In this document: positions 1 through 17,893 of the stretch, piece after piece | Layout of the letters: the number at the start of each line of letters is the position of its first letter | Numbering within the stretch: position 1 is the first letter of the stretch | Assembly (NCBI RefSeq): GCF_037975245.1 | Contig: NC_092568.1 | Coordinates: 5,241,001-5,305,000 of the forward strand | Direction of reading: 5' to 3' | DNA from: Apostichopus japonicus | Lineage: Eukaryota; Echinodermata; Holothuroidea; Aspidochirotida; Stichopodidae | DNA: 64,000 bases | The notes under the pieces: model-generated | Database searches by the model: none | The model's input: only the letters and a program-made list of their open reading frames with translations | What the model was told of the DNA's origin: nothing | Program-made: the position numbers and the translations under genes

Positions 1-330
1 AAGATAGAGAACGGGTTTTAGACCATAGTCAACATTGGGAAAATTAACCACAGTGTCTGGGTAACGTGGGGGCATATTTGGCACCGAGGTTGTCCACAAC
101 GGAAATTACCTGCGGAGATGAAAACTGTGCAAGGAAGTCTGGAGGAAGTGAATAGAAATCTAACAATTGGGGGGGGGGGGGGTTGAAGTAAAGCGCATGG
201 GGGAACCCTAAACGATATCCCTACAGACTAATCGTCTTTGGATGAATCAAAATCATGCATGTTTGATAGAGATCATAGGATTTGATGGTGAGATGTAATT
301 AGTCACAAACGGAATGCGATTTTTGACTTT
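1..330. other. AT-rich DNA, no gene seen
   Basis: No coding signal or RNA gene is recognisable. The only distinctive item is an uninterrupted run of 14 G at about 169-182, one of many homopolymer G/C runs in this window. Confidence 0.5.
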
Positions 331-409
331 TTATATATGCTTATATATATATATACTTATATATATATATGCTTATATATATATGTGTATATATATATGC
401 TTATATATA

Positions 410-440
<31 letters not shown>

Positions 441-441
441 T
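331..441. repeat. Composite (TA)n microsatellite
   Basis: The block is alternating T and A, broken at intervals by GC, AC and GTGT steps (ATGC-TTATATAT-GTGTATAT pattern, repeated twice). It is therefore a decayed (TA)n tract with a short higher-order period. The open frame of 108 codons that runs through it encodes mostly YIYI and is an artefact. Confidence 0.9.
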
Positions 442-1446
442 TACTACTTTCGTTAAAAGAAATTTAAAATTGCACTTTTGGGCGTTTGGAATTGTTCTAC
501 ACGAGTTAATGCGTGAACAGATTCTACTACACGAGATGGACTTTCCTCAATCCGTCAAGAGAGAGATGGAGGGAGATAGAGAGAGTACAGAAGTCCAATT
601 CTTCATATCTTATGCAACTACAGAATTTACAGAATACTAAATCAAACTTAATATCTTGCCTCAGGTGGTGAAGTTGCCGCAATTGAGTGGTCAAATCTTA
701 AAGTCTGTCTCAACTGATTTCTTTTAATATAGAATATATATTCGCCAACACGACTGAACAAATACACCCATAATATGGCGGCGAAAATTGTATTGAGGTC
801 GAGTTTAATAAAGCCATTCAATTCAACCAGGTTAAAATGAGCAGGTGCTAAATTATAATAATAAAAAAAAGACAGCTAAGAGGAGTCTTGTATCATGAAA
901 ATTAAAATATAGATAAATAATTCAGTAATATTGGATGGCGAAATCTTGGAAATCTTATTTTATAAAAAAAATGATTCATAAGTATTTTGAATTGATCAGT
1001 CATGAACAGGTGTACTTTTCTTTACTATGTAATGAAAACAGTTATGCTAATTTAAAGAACGTGGTAACAGATCAAATTCTGGCGAACCTAATCATTATTA
1101 CTTAACAGTATGGTTACTTAATTCACGATGAAGGCTTATTTTAAATTACGCAGATAAAGAGAAACCAAATCGTGGTTTAGAATAGAAAACAAGCACATAT
1201 ACGTAATTGTTGACGTCACAGTCGTCCGCAGGTGGGGAGGTGAAAGGAAACTTTATTACTTCTTTATTACATCTGTTATCTATCACAGGTAGAATTTATT
1301 CCTACTCAGAATTTTCACTCAAAATATTAAAATGGTTGTTATAGCCCTGATTCGTAAATGCAAACTAGATGAGGCTAAATTGTAACCGTGGCAATGCGTA
1401 AACATGTAGGCCGAGATAAAAGCCGTCTTCTGTCAAAGGATTCTTG
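442..1446. other. Non-coding AT-rich stretch, nothing recognised
   Basis: I see no conserved coding motif, RNA gene or inverted repeat. It contains one copy of the CRE-like octamer TGACGTCA at 1211-1218. Confidence 0.45.
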
Positions 1447-2056
<610 letters not shown>

Positions 2057-3490
2057 ACATATCCTGTGCGAATATCAAATTGTTATATGTGCCTGCAGGA
2101 CTATGCCCTATCGAACTCTTCGACTCTTCGTGAGAGTGCATAACTTCAACATTTGAAAAATGTGAATTACTCAGCCGATTTTTACTATTATTAATTATAT
2201 CCCCCTCTTTGCCCCAGTAATGGCTTTTGTAAAAGGCCAGCTGTCTTACCGATAGTCGTTCTAGTATACGATATATATCTCTCTTGATGTAATCGGTTGT
2301 ACGTACATCAGTAATGAGCGATATTGCCTACCGTAATAAATATTACTAACGGTAATTGGCACTCCGTCATTTTAGCACGGCGGGTATTTTATTACACACA
2401 TCTTTAACACGTCTTTATTTAGACTATAATCATCATTACTGACCCCTTAAAATGAGTCAAAACAATGTGTAATTAGTTCTACCAAATTCAACATCTGTCA
2501 CTGATCAGTCTAGATGTATCTTAAGCTCTTCCGTAGATGTGTGCTCTGCGTCTGCTAATTGATTTGATATTCGCATATTTGAAAACTTTTCTTAGTGATT
2601 TTATTACTTTCAAAAGTCGGAAGAGTTGACTGCATTAAACCATGGCGTAAAAGTGAACACTTGTAAACCTTCGTTCAAGTTGTTTAAAGCACGTGTTGTA
2701 CTGGCTTGACAAAAAAACTACATACTCGGATACAAACATACCGGTACGTAATCGTCCGGTATTACATTTAACCCGAAGGCTGTATTTGCGGCATAATACT
2801 GTCTTTGATAAATAAGCACAAACATTTAGAAGCATATAAACATAAACTGAAAACATATACCAACATGCATAATAAATGCACAAATGAAAAATATATATTC
2901 AAACTAAAAGTTGGCTTCATGATTTTGTTCTATATGGAATACATTGTTAGGTTGTCCATTAGTGTTACAGCATATGTATTTCAAACTTCAAGAAACTCCG
3001 CCAATTTGAGTTGAAAATGTTATCAAAATACACAATCATCAGTTAATGTCCTTCTGTTGACCTTCACACTTATTTTATCTGGCAGATGTATCTGAGTCTA
3101 TAACCTCATTTCGCGTCGTCAAGTTCTTGCCGGAAGTTGTTATTGCTTATATGAAATAAGTTCGTTTCAAAACCAGCTGAGTCTATGGTTTTGGTGGAGG
3201 GGAAAGAGAATTGTCTCTTATATGTTACATTCCTGGAAAGAACATTGGCGTGACATGAAATCAAGCACAATATTAATTGGAAACGGAAAAAACCAAAAAT
3301 AATAATTAAGAATGAATTTCTCTTCGTTATTGTCTTGTAGATTTGTGCAGGGGTGGTTCATTACGTTAGCATAACTTGTTTTGCCTCTGAAATAAGAAAC
3401 AAATAATTCGCAGTCATATATGTTATAAAACGGCTCATTGATCTCATAACATCTTTGGAATTGATCGTATCAGGTTACTATACAAAGCTA
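2057..3490. other. No gene recognised
   Basis: AT-rich single-copy-like sequence. Open stretches of 82 codons (2635-2883, minus) and 69 codons (2805-3014, plus) overlap in opposite directions, have no recognisable family motif, and fit chance. Confidence 0.4.
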
Positions 3491-3594
3491 CACTCGAGTT
3501 ACCTTCGGGTAACCTTCGAGTTACTTTCAAGTAACCCTGGGTTACCACAAAGTTACCTTCGGGTTACCTTCACGTAACTTCGGGTTCGCAGAGT
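3491..3594. repeat. Degenerate GTTACCTTCGG minisatellite with UUCG-type hairpins
   Basis: Degenerate units of about 11-12 bp built on GTTACCTTCGG and its complement GGTAACC follow one another. At 3498-3513 the sequence GTTACC-TTCG-GGTAAC is a perfect 6-bp inverted repeat closing a C(TTCG)G tetraloop, a loop known to be exceptionally stable in RNA. A further GTAAC..GTTAC family of partial inverted repeats follows up to about 3615. No coding role is apparent. Confidence 0.7.
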
Positions 3595-5233
3595 AGGTGT
3601 AACCGGATGGTTACGCAATCCACATGATTATCATCAAGATAGTTTTTTTTCTAATATTTTCATTAATAAAAGTTCAAGTCTAACGAGGGCTTATATGATT
3701 ATATGGATAGTAATTTTTCTGAAGTATGGTACTAATTAAATCTTTTGACTAGAAAAAAAGTGGTTTGTAATCGAACATCAGTCTATGAATATATTAACGA
3801 ACTATAAGCCTAATGTACTCTTTTCTTTTATTGAAAATAATAAAAACTGTTAAAGATTATGTCTTATTTACCGAAATGAAAAACGTGTTTTAATCTCTTT
3901 TAAAATGATTACGGTTCACGGACCAACCATAAATAAGCTTCTACGAAAAAGGGGGAAAAATCTAACCACCATTACGTTATCAGACAAAACCATTTTAATC
4001 AGAATGCCTCAGAAAAGTCTCCTTAATTTAGACGGTGGTCGAATATGACGTCGCTAACGTTTTGATGACGCATATAGCTTTTTACGTCTTTTCAATCACG
4101 TGATATAGAGCTGACCATACTTTGGTAAACTCCAATTAATTTCTAAGCTATATATGTGTATACCTGTAGCAGTCGTGATCATCTGCCACTAATCCATTTG
4201 CGATCGACGAGAGAGAGAGAAAAAAATCTGCTTTAGTTTGTCTTCTTGAAATACGGAAAAATTGTCATTAAAATGTCAAAAGTTGAAAGACAAAGATGAC
4301 TAGGTATAGTATTAATAAATATTGTGAGGGAAAAACAAACGATCTTGCAGAAAAGAAGGTAAAACCCGTCTTAATTATGAGATTATATGATTGACATTTT
4401 ACTGACAAAACCTCAATATTATGACGTCATGTTTATTATTAGCTCATCCGTATACAATTTGATTTGCCGGATTTGCCTTGATTTAAACCGTTGGCAAGTG
4501 ACGCGCACGAGATATGTACTTCCATGTTTAACCGCTAGAGCAGGGGTGGGGTGGGGAACTAAGAGGAATAATCTCAAACTTCTCATCATTCATATTTAAA
4601 CAAACGTATTCCCCCCCCCCCCTGTTGTGTATATTCAAGTTCTCTCTATAGTCCCCCCCCCCCCCTCCAACCGGCTCTGACCACGCTGATTAACTAATTT
4701 TACTGCATGGGTGCATTTCAAACTGTTTGGATTCCCAAAAATGAAAAACAACAGAAGTGATAGCTCAATCTGTATAAATAACTCGATGGTTTCCTTTCCA
4801 GATATTACCATAATGTCAAGTTTGAATACATCTTAATTGGTCATAAATACACCTATTTATACTTCAAATTTCATATCAATATATAATTATTCGCCTCATA
4901 ATGTTTTTAATAACTCCGAATCTTACTTGAAGTACTTTCCAATACTCATAAATCATAAATCAAAGAGCTTGTTTTTAATTTCTACTGCTTTTTTAACAAG
5001 GCTACGACAAATATATATTTGTGAACCTTTTCTAGTAGGTAAATTTCTCAAATTGTCCTGAGGGAACACATTTCGTTGACGATGGTTACCATAATTGATC
5101 TTCAGCGAGACTGAAAAATACGAAGGGAAACTTAATCTTACAAAGATGACTAAAGAAATACTCGGATACTTAAAGAATTCATTAAGCTTGGTAATAATAT
5201 AAATAAATATATAACTTGAGTGTCATATTAGTG
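3595..5233. other. No gene recognised; two poly-C runs
   Basis: AT-rich sequence. A 12-C run lies at 4611-4622 and a 13-C run at 4653-4665, only 30 bp apart, in a CCCCC-rich segment that could be the remnant of a transposon end. A TGACGTCA octamer lies at 4422-4429. Open stretches of 70-74 codons (4387-4599, 4837-5061, plus) show no family motif. Confidence 0.4.
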
Positions 5234-5268
5234 TCATATATATATATATTTAAATATATATATATATC
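5234..5268. repeat. AT palindrome centred on TTTAAA
   Basis: An (AT)n arm, the core ATTTAAAT and a second (AT)n arm form a near-perfect palindrome of about 32 bp that could extrude as a cruciform. A similar but longer symmetric AT block occurs at 55.04-55.12 kb. Confidence 0.7.
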
Positions 5269-9080
<3,812 letters not shown>

Positions 9081-9290
9081 CCGTTCGCCTATAGGTTATA
9101 AACCCGACCCACCACTCACACCACCCCCATTCTCCCCCCCCCCCCCCAATGTGATGAAAATTAGAAGGCAAAAATTAACACCAGCGAGTTTTACGTTGAA
9201 GATTTTTGGACTTTTCATTTCATAAATATAGTATTTGTCAACAACTGGAGTTACGCCCCGCCCCGCCTCTGCTCCGCCCGCCCCATGAAT
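9081..9290. other. GC-rich island flanked by C-rich ends, possible transposon relic
   Basis: In otherwise AT-rich DNA this segment begins with a CCCACCACT/CACCACCCCC block containing a 14-C run (9134-9147). It ends with a CGCCCCGCCCCGCCTC-like block at about 9253-9285. The layout of AT-rich middle and GC-rich ends resembles the hAT-type MITEs elsewhere in this window, but I could not find terminal inverted repeats or a target duplication. Confidence 0.25.
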
Positions 9291-9965
9291 AGAATATTGC
9301 TTTTCCATTGCATAATGACATATTTGAGTATAGATATGTCAACTCTTTGAATACGGAACTCAGCGTTCTAAATCTGTAATACTCGTTCTTCTCAACACTC
9401 ACAGTTTGCATATTCGTCCAGTGCGCTGAACTGGGACGACTTTATACATGTGAAACGACACATAACACCGATTGCACGAGTGATTGGTTAAGCCTAAACA
9501 CCTAAGTCACAAAAGAGAGTTATGTTCTCTGTAAATTTAGTATTACAATACAGTATAATTGAAATTTGAGTTGAGTGCGTCAACACACTGGCAATACACC
9601 ATTTGCGTATATCAACACAAAGCGAAATTAAGCGTTGAACTGTGGATTTAAACTGTATATAGGCAAAACTATAAGTGTGGAAATAACTCTACGATCAGAC
9701 GGACAAGCATCTGAAAGGTTTCTCTAATACTGATAGATGTATAGGTACCCTATATACAACATCACTGCCATGTAGTCATGGAAACCGATTCTGCATCAAT
9801 CACGACAAGAGTCTGAACAGAACTTAACTTCATTTTCCCAGAAAAAACTACATCCATTGTGTAGAATACTCCGCGCAACTCCACATACAATTCGTGTGGT
9901 GAATAGGTCAATAGAATCTGGTTTATGTTGTGTGTGAACTCTATCTGCCGCACAACGCCTTCACC
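9291..9965. other. No gene recognised
   Basis: AT-rich with no distinctive repeat. The 63-codon open stretch at 9762-9953 (minus) shows no recognisable motif. Confidence 0.4.
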
Positions 9966-10217
9966 TTAAAGGTATGCTGCATTGGCTCCAAATATGCTAG
10001 ATATTCAAATATGGTCACTTTGGTGAACATTCTTAAACTGATTTAATTACAATCTTCGAGGAAATTTTCCTTACTGGGACATTCAGATATCTTGTGTGTT
10101 CCTAAACAATGTCTGAGAACAATTTGGAGTGTAAAGACCTCAAGGACAGTACTTTTTGAAAAATTCTAGCCATTATAGAGTGCTATAATTTGGGGCTTAT
10201 ACACTGACTACCTTTAA
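9966..10217. mobile_element. Possible TTAA-flanked MITE
   Basis: The segment is bounded by TTAA at 9966-9969 and 10214-10217. The short termini AGGTATGC and GACTACCT (reverse complement AGGTAGTC) give a 9-bp mirrored end TTAAAGGTA / TACCTTTAA around a 244-bp interior. A TTAA target duplication is the hallmark of the piggyBac superfamily, but the inverted repeat is very short and TTAA is common in AT-rich DNA, so this is tentative. No second full copy is seen in the window. Confidence 0.35.
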
Positions 10218-11560
10218 GATTTGGACTGACACTTTTTTTTCATGACTTCTGACCCACACTGCCTAAGGAAACTATCAATGACGTGCTGCCTATAACCTTG
10301 TCTATGCGTGGCAGAAATTGACATAGAAATACAAACAATCCGCTTTAGAATAGGCCAGAAATCGGTTACCTGCGTTAGCCGGTGACCTCTGTTAGCCTAT
10401 ATAACGGGTTTTATGCATGGTAGGCCTACTAACCGGCGCACTCCGGCGTGGTATGAGTCAATGCATGCATTGGGATTTCGTGAAACAGGTTCAATTCTAT
10501 ATCCCCGTGTGTGTAGACGACGTGTGGGTTGCACAACGATCGATGAATTGATAGGTTATGAAACTAAGCTAATTCATTTACAATTACGTCATCTGGTATT
10601 TATGTTATTTTTTTTTTGGTGAAAGTATTAAATGAATATTTCCATGGTTACCGCCCATGATTAGCATGCCGCGCACGACTACTTTCTCTCGACGAAAGCA
10701 CACCATCTGAATTCTTGTGGGGAATGCGCGGGATTTGTTTCAGTCCCGATGGATGTTAACGTTCCTAAGCGGAATTCATTATAAACTTATATAGTATTTT
10801 GTCTATAGCAGATATCTGCCGACTGGCAACTATATGATCACCTTGTACTGAGTATGTACGCACACCCACGTGTACGGTCAGGAGCAAAGCCTGTTGCTAA
10901 ACAAAATGAAGCATTATTTATTAGAAGTCCAACATTAACCGCCTACGCCGTCGTTTATAGTTCTGTGCATGGAATTGTACTAAACAAATCACATTATAGT
11001 CAATCAGTGAAATGTATATGATCAATCTGTATTAAAATAATGACCGTATTTTATATTAACACCCGATATGGTTCATTATCTGACGCTATTTAAAACAAAA
11101 TGTCCCTATAACATACATACATAATATGCCTATTCCTTTAGTACTGTGAATGGTTGGGCGCAACCACTTACACTTCCGGTGAGAGAGGGTGGGTTTTATC
11201 CCAGATAATATTTTATCCCAGGTGGGGGGGGGGGGCTTCCATTCCCTCCCATTGGCAGAGAGAACATTTAAAAAAAAATAAAAAAAATATTATGTTATAT
11301 GCAGTACAATCTAAACAGTTTGAAAACTTGCAAATATAGCAAAATTTTTCATCGTACCATCCTCGTCTAAATTACCAACATGTCTTAAAGGGGAGGGGAC
11401 ACCCAACCCCCTGGACGCCTTAACATCTTATTCCCCAGCATATATCAGGTGGTTGTGCCCCTGTTTGATAAGGGTGATTTTTCACTCTTATCAAAGAGTG
11501 ACTTCAGATCCGTTATTGTTGTAAAACTATTTGAATATTTTTAATTCCATGAAACCTAAA
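10218..11560. other. No gene recognised
   Basis: Mostly AT-rich. A G run lies at about 11223-11234. An open stretch of 69 codons (10413-10622, plus) is somewhat arginine-rich but matches no family I know. A C/G-rich patch at 11384-11420 may be a decayed repeat end. Confidence 0.4.
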
Positions 11561-12640
11561 CTTGCAAAGAATTTAATTGAAAGAAAAGATCGAATTCATG
11601 TCTAGAAAAGTTGGTCATTCTGATAAAAGAATTCTTAACCTTTGGAATTATTTAAGACTGGAAGATTGTTTGCGTGTTCGTTACTTTATTCTTAAAGGAA
11701 GAAAACTAGAACATTTAAAAGATATATACCGTATGTCTCGGTCTTCGCTTAACCTAAACATTGGTTTGTTGGACTAAATATAATTAGAAAAAAGTCACGT
11801 GATTTGACGGAAGCGCGACCTTTTTCTTCACCTGAAATAATTATGACCTTAAGAACAAATCAACTTCAAAATTACGCAGTATTTTCTCCTTTGCTGTTTC
11901 GATATATGCAGGCTACGGAAGAAAGAATTAAAGTTTCATGACTGCAAATGAGTAATTTGTTTTTTATGCAAGCTTTATTTAGTCTTTGGCTTGTCAGGGA
12001 ACATTGGAAGGTGTTATTTTCTGAACAACTTACAGCTGAGATATAAATTTTCTATTGCTGGAAGTCCTGCAAAGACTTCAAGGTTACTTTCTGATGAAAA
12101 CAAGTTAGCAAATAATGGAAGGCGGCCCCAAAATATCTTTAAAAAAATATCCAATTGTACATAGTTTGCCAAATTTCTGTCCTCAAGAAATGGTAGGTTC
12201 TTTTATTCACGTCATAGTAGTTTGATTCTCAAAGATTAACCAATCAATTCTTCTGTCTTTAAATGGGATAGATCGATTACTGAAAGTCATTGCATGCTTA
12301 ACAAAAATTGGGGGAAATGTCTGCATCTTAAAGTTTGAATCGCAGTGCTTACCTTTGATACACAGTTTTTGTTAATTTGGTGAAAGCATCTGGAAACAGC
12401 GTTATAAATTATGTTGCCAATGAGCTGAACAATACCTTATTATAACTTGTTTCATGATGCAGAAATCATTTATCCAATGGGTTAAAAAAAAATATATTCT
12501 TACCAACATTTTGCAATATGATAAAATTCTAGACGATTATAGAATATTTACAACTAAGCATGAACATTCAAAGAGAATTATTTCAAAAGACAAATTCCAC
12601 AACAACAACAAAATTGCAATTGTAAAATAAGGATTTTGAA
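11561..12640 (+). pseudogene. Degenerate coding-like zone, unidentified
   Basis: I do not recognise a gene here. Several plus-strand frames read like interrupted protein rather than random AT-rich DNA: 66 codons at 11577-11777 containing SDKRILNLWNYLRLEDC, later segments after stops around 12040-12300, and about 58 lysine-rich codons from roughly 12454 to 12630. The W-N-x-L-R-L-E-D pattern is faintly like the region after the reverse transcriptase in some LINEs, but the match is too weak to name. Stops and frame changes would make it a dead copy of a mobile element or a chance run. No terminal repeats are visible. Confidence 0.22.
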
Positions 12641-13245
12641 AAACAACTACCACATTGACATCACAGATCACCCACTGTGTTTCACTTCCTAGAGTAAGGA
12701 AGGATATATCTGGTCAAAACAGTTAACATTCAAACAACCAGCTAGGAAAAGGAATATTGATTTGTGGTTTTCAACTACCATCGAAATAGCTTTTATCGCT
12801 CTTTCATTAAGTGCCACGTGATCTGCCACGGAAAATCCCTTTAATACAGACTGGCGTTTAAATCTTGTACATGCATAACATGTATTGGACATATACGTAA
12901 TATTTATATACCCAAAAACATCAGTAGTTTATCAACACTTCGTGAAGATGATATGTCCGTCGGTGTGTGTGTCTGTTTATATAGAGTGTCTGAATGTCCA
13001 GGCTGTAAATTCTAAACCTTTCTGTTGCATTAAAGCCAGGTCACGTGCCAAATAGCAAACTCTGTGGGTGTATTTATGAAATCCGTTGGGCTTGTCATAA
13101 ATTTTTGTAACTCTTTCTCAGCTCATTACAAAATGACTAATATTCACCTCCCAATGGTTCCACGTTGAATACTTTAATGACTTTTATGGTTCTGAACTTG
13201 ATGTAAAAGATACGATCCCTTTTCTCTCTACTTTTTTTTTGGAAA
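12641..13245. other. No gene recognised
   Basis: AT-rich. A 67-codon minus-strand open stretch (12689-12892) has no known motif. Confidence 0.4.
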
Positions 13246-13266
13246 GGGGGTGGGGTGGGGGTGGGT
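13246..13266 (+). other. G-quadruplex-capable run
   Basis: Four or more G tracts of 3-5 separated by single T (GGGGGTGGGGTGGGGGTGGG) meet the usual sequence rule for an intramolecular G-quadruplex on the plus strand. It lies in non-coding DNA next to a T9 run. Confidence 0.7.
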
Positions 13267-15587
13267 ACTGAAAGTATAGCAATAAAGAATGACATGAACT
13301 TAACATTCCATATTTCCGTCGAAATTAACAGCGAATGACAATTTACGATGTCCCATGCTGAGAATATACTTCGATAAAAAAAAAATTAGTTAAGCTTGGA
13401 GAGGTTTACTAGATATTACATTCGGTCTTGTCAAAATGAGTCACTTACATGAATGTTTTATGAAAAGCCAGAAAAGAAGACTATTCAAGGAGCAGGTAAT
13501 TTATTGGAAGCAGAAACAAAGCTGATACATTTTAATAGAGTTATTTTACCGTCTTTGAAGAACGGAAATCTAAATAAGGTGTGTTGCAGCATCATTTACG
13601 ATTCGCTTTGCTTATCAGTAATACCACCAACTGCTTGAAGGTGGCATAGCAAACATTAAAAGCGAACTTAATTAAAGGTAAGCGTTCTATAGTTTATTGC
13701 TAAGATCATGCCAACATTGTGGTCGGTGGGTTTCAAATTTCGGCAGAGAGAAACAATATGTGATCATATGTTAATATTATTATGAACATCCCTAGATTAT
13801 CTTCAAATGCGGGTCGTATGGAGCTGTTTATATGACAGTTACCTTATCACGTCTGTATCTTATACACGATTTTTTTAAGGGTATAGCCTTGACACCACGT
13901 GACTATTTTGATAAGAACAAGATAAGAGAGACTAGAATGATCGCGTAAACAGGTGTTCCAAGACCTTGCAGGTTGTAGTTGACAATATTTTTTAATTTCC
14001 GAATTTGAAGGGCTTAGGAAGGGAGATTCAATTCCGTTGAATGAAATATATATTTGTTACATTGGTTGTAGAATCACATTTAAAAGGATAGTAGAAATAT
14101 CGCAGTTTTTGTCCCTCCCAACGTAATTATGGAAAATCAGCCGTCATTCGCCTCCATGTTAAATGCATTCTTACAGTGGCTCAATCGGCTGCATGTTTAT
14201 CTTTACTGTTGCAAAATATAGTTTCTGTTCTGTTTTGTTTAAGTGTTCTTTTGTTTTCGATTATTTTCTTATATGTAATCAATTAAGTTTAATTATACGG
14301 TATACACTTTCCATTCTAAAGGGAAGGGGGGGGGGGTTCCACGCTTATAAGCTTTGATAAGTTATTGTTGGTTCTCCCGGGCTGTCACTGTATACACACT
14401 GTAAATTTATATGTACTGAAAATACGTGACCGAAATATAGTGCACGGTTGAAACTTGAAAATTTAATAATGTGCAGATATGAAACGTAAAAGGAGAGGAG
14501 TTATTGTCTTCAATACCAGTGTCGAGATAGGAGTTAAGGGTGTGTACCAGTGTGTGTGTGCGTGGGAGGGCGGGGGGAGGGGGAGGGGAGGACTGAGTGT
14601 GTTTATAGGAATGGAAGGTGAACCTAAAGTGATTAGATAGTCCGAGTAGCCATATAGAAAATAACGATGTTTCAAGAACGAACCGTATTAGTTGTAACCA
14701 CGTTTGACAGCCTTGTAATAGTTTGGGAAGAATAAATGTATTTGCGAAACATGACGTTTATAAAGTGTTGGCACATACTGAGCAAAGAATCTGTCCCTTA
14801 ATATGTTTACCCCTCCTCCCCCCCCCCCCCCCAAATGGACATAGGTTAACTTATTCGCCTTTACTTTTCGTTACTTTATACTCTATAATATTATAATTTA
14901 TGCATACCAACTAACGAACTATAAGATGACCACACGTATATACTGGGCGTCTGGATTATATGACATAATTTGCATGGTTTGAAACAATTTGCGTTTTGTG
15001 GGTGTGTGTCAAGTTCTCATCAAGTGAAATTAGTCCCTATTGACTTGAATCGCCATAGTATCGTCCGGTGTTTCTGATTCATTTATTAAAGAGTGTCCTT
15101 TTTGCGACATTATTGGTTGTAAATACATGAGCTCTCTGCAGCTAGCAAAACTAAGTTAACTGAATTCTAACATCCGAAGGCATGAGGAGCATGGCCCCAA
15201 CCTCTTTCGTCGGAGTCAGGGAACTTACTCGTCGGAGGTCGGGGGAATGTTTACAGGCAGCTAGGGAAGAATTAGACCACTTCTACTCGCTTCCATCAAC
15301 GTCCATGCCCTTAATATCAGCATCAGTTGGTATTAAGTGTTCTCCTTCTCTTATTATTTAACAAGTTTATAAATAATGCAATTACGAAACTGGAATCCGA
15401 ACGGAGTCAGTTATTAAAGTTATCAATAACGTAGATTTGTAGTAATTATTGTTCATCGTTCAATGTGGTCTATAAATAAAGCTACGTTTCTTGTTTATAT
15501 AACGTTCATAACCTAAAAACAGTATAAACTGCAGGTTATTTCTTAAGTTGCAAGTAAGTTGGTTTTAAATGTTATCTCCTGGTTATT
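13267..15587. other. No gene recognised; G/C homopolymers and a GGGA tract
   Basis: AT-rich DNA with an 11-G run near 14326-14336, a G-rich purine block at about 14564-14592 downstream of (GT)n, and a 15-C run at 14818-14832. Open stretches of 61-70 codons show no family motif. The minus-strand stretch at 14463-14675 is proline-rich only because it reads the G-rich block in reverse. Confidence 0.4.
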
Positions 15588-15675
15588 AATCCTATACGTA
15601 TAACGTCAGGTCTAAATAAATAGTAACACATAATCCTATACGTATAACGTCAGGTCTTAATAAATAGTAACACAA
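15588..15675. repeat. 44-bp tandem duplication
   Basis: Two adjacent copies of a 44-bp unit that begins AATCCTATACGTATAACGTC and ends TAGTAACACA, differing at one or two positions (TCTAAATAAA versus TCTTAATAAA). The unit contains the palindrome TATACGTATA. Confidence 0.9.
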
Positions 15676-16732
15676 TGATTTTTTACTCAAATATGATTTC
15701 ACCTCCATAGTGTAGGCTGGTTAACCATGTTGTGTTATGATTTTTACTCCTTAGCTATAACATAACCTCTCGTATCACTGTTCTACAATATGTCAAGATT
15801 AACGGTTACTCATTCATATAGCACCGTAAATTCCACCCAGGATTTACGTAGCATGTTGTTACAACATTTGAGATGATGGGCTGGTGGGACATTAACCATC
15901 TCGAAAGTTGTTATTATTTCCTCCCTGGAAATGACATTTACAAAAAAGGTTACCGAGGCGAACAGTTTTGATACTGTGTACCCATCTGTTACTCGAGTGC
16001 GCTTGATCTCTGAAAAATCTTTCACACTACAATAATTTCATCCCAAGCGATCACTCGATCAACACGGATCTGACGAGAGCCTAAACCAATCTCCTATAAT
16101 GTTTTTGCCTTACACGTGAACTCACCAATTTGTGTGTATGTTTATGCTGTTCACATACATTGCAAAAAACAAAACACAAAACAAACATCGGGACCTAATT
16201 ACGCCTCATAATATTTGAAGATAATCGGTGAGTAATTGCATGTGACTGTGAAAGATTCATCTATCCTGTTAAAATTTAACCAAGATATTGTGAATTAATT
16301 TTTACTTAATGTAGTTTGAGTGACAGAGGCTCACATGGGCTTAGACAGTTCGATGCCCGTCTTACATACATCGATTGTAACTGTGTTGTGATAAGGTGTT
16401 ACTTGAAATGACTTGAAAATATTGAGACAATATCACTAGTACCCCACCTATCGTGTAACTTGATTGCAGTCATCACCATCATATGCTCTTAGAAGTGCTA
16501 CGGCGTACCTTGTATGACGTCATACATACGCTGTGGTATTTGTGTTATAATGCAACAGTACAATGTCGAACAATGGAATATACTTTACAGTACGCTCTGC
16601 GTTGCATTCATGCATTGCCTACCGTATTTATGCAGATTAGTCTAACACTATATAAACGATGTAAATAAAGCCTATATATTACCTATTCTAACACAATGTG
16701 TTTAGGATGATACGCTGTTGTGTAAAAGTAAG
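15676..16732. other. No gene recognised
   Basis: AT-rich. Contains a TGACGTCA octamer at 16515-16522 inside GTATGACGTCATAC, a 14-bp perfect palindrome. Open stretches of 71 codons (15810-16025, minus) and 61 codons (16483-16668, plus) are unassigned. Confidence 0.4.
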
Positions 16733-16736
16733 AGGG

Positions 16737-16773
16737 CCTGACGTTTCGATCCTAGCAGGATCTTCTTCAGAGG
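16737..16773 (-). ncRNA. Hammerhead-ribozyme-like motif, possibly from a Penelope-like element
   Basis: Read on the minus strand, 16773 to 16737 gives CCU, then the core CUGAAGA (16770-16764) and one unpaired A. A perfect 5-bp stem GAUCC/GGAUC with loop UGCUA (16762-16748) follows, then GAA, the palindrome ACGU, C, and AGG, which pairs with the initial CCU. This is the order of a hammerhead: CUGANGA, stem II, GAA(A), very short stem III, cleavable C, stem I. Related stretches with palindromic ACGU and a GAAAC core occur near the ends of Penelope-like retroelements, as I recall. The extra A between core and stem II, and the 3-bp stem I, cast doubt on activity. No reverse transcriptase or GIY-YIG fragment is seen nearby. 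Confidence 0.45.
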
Positions 16774-17893
<1,120 letters not shown>

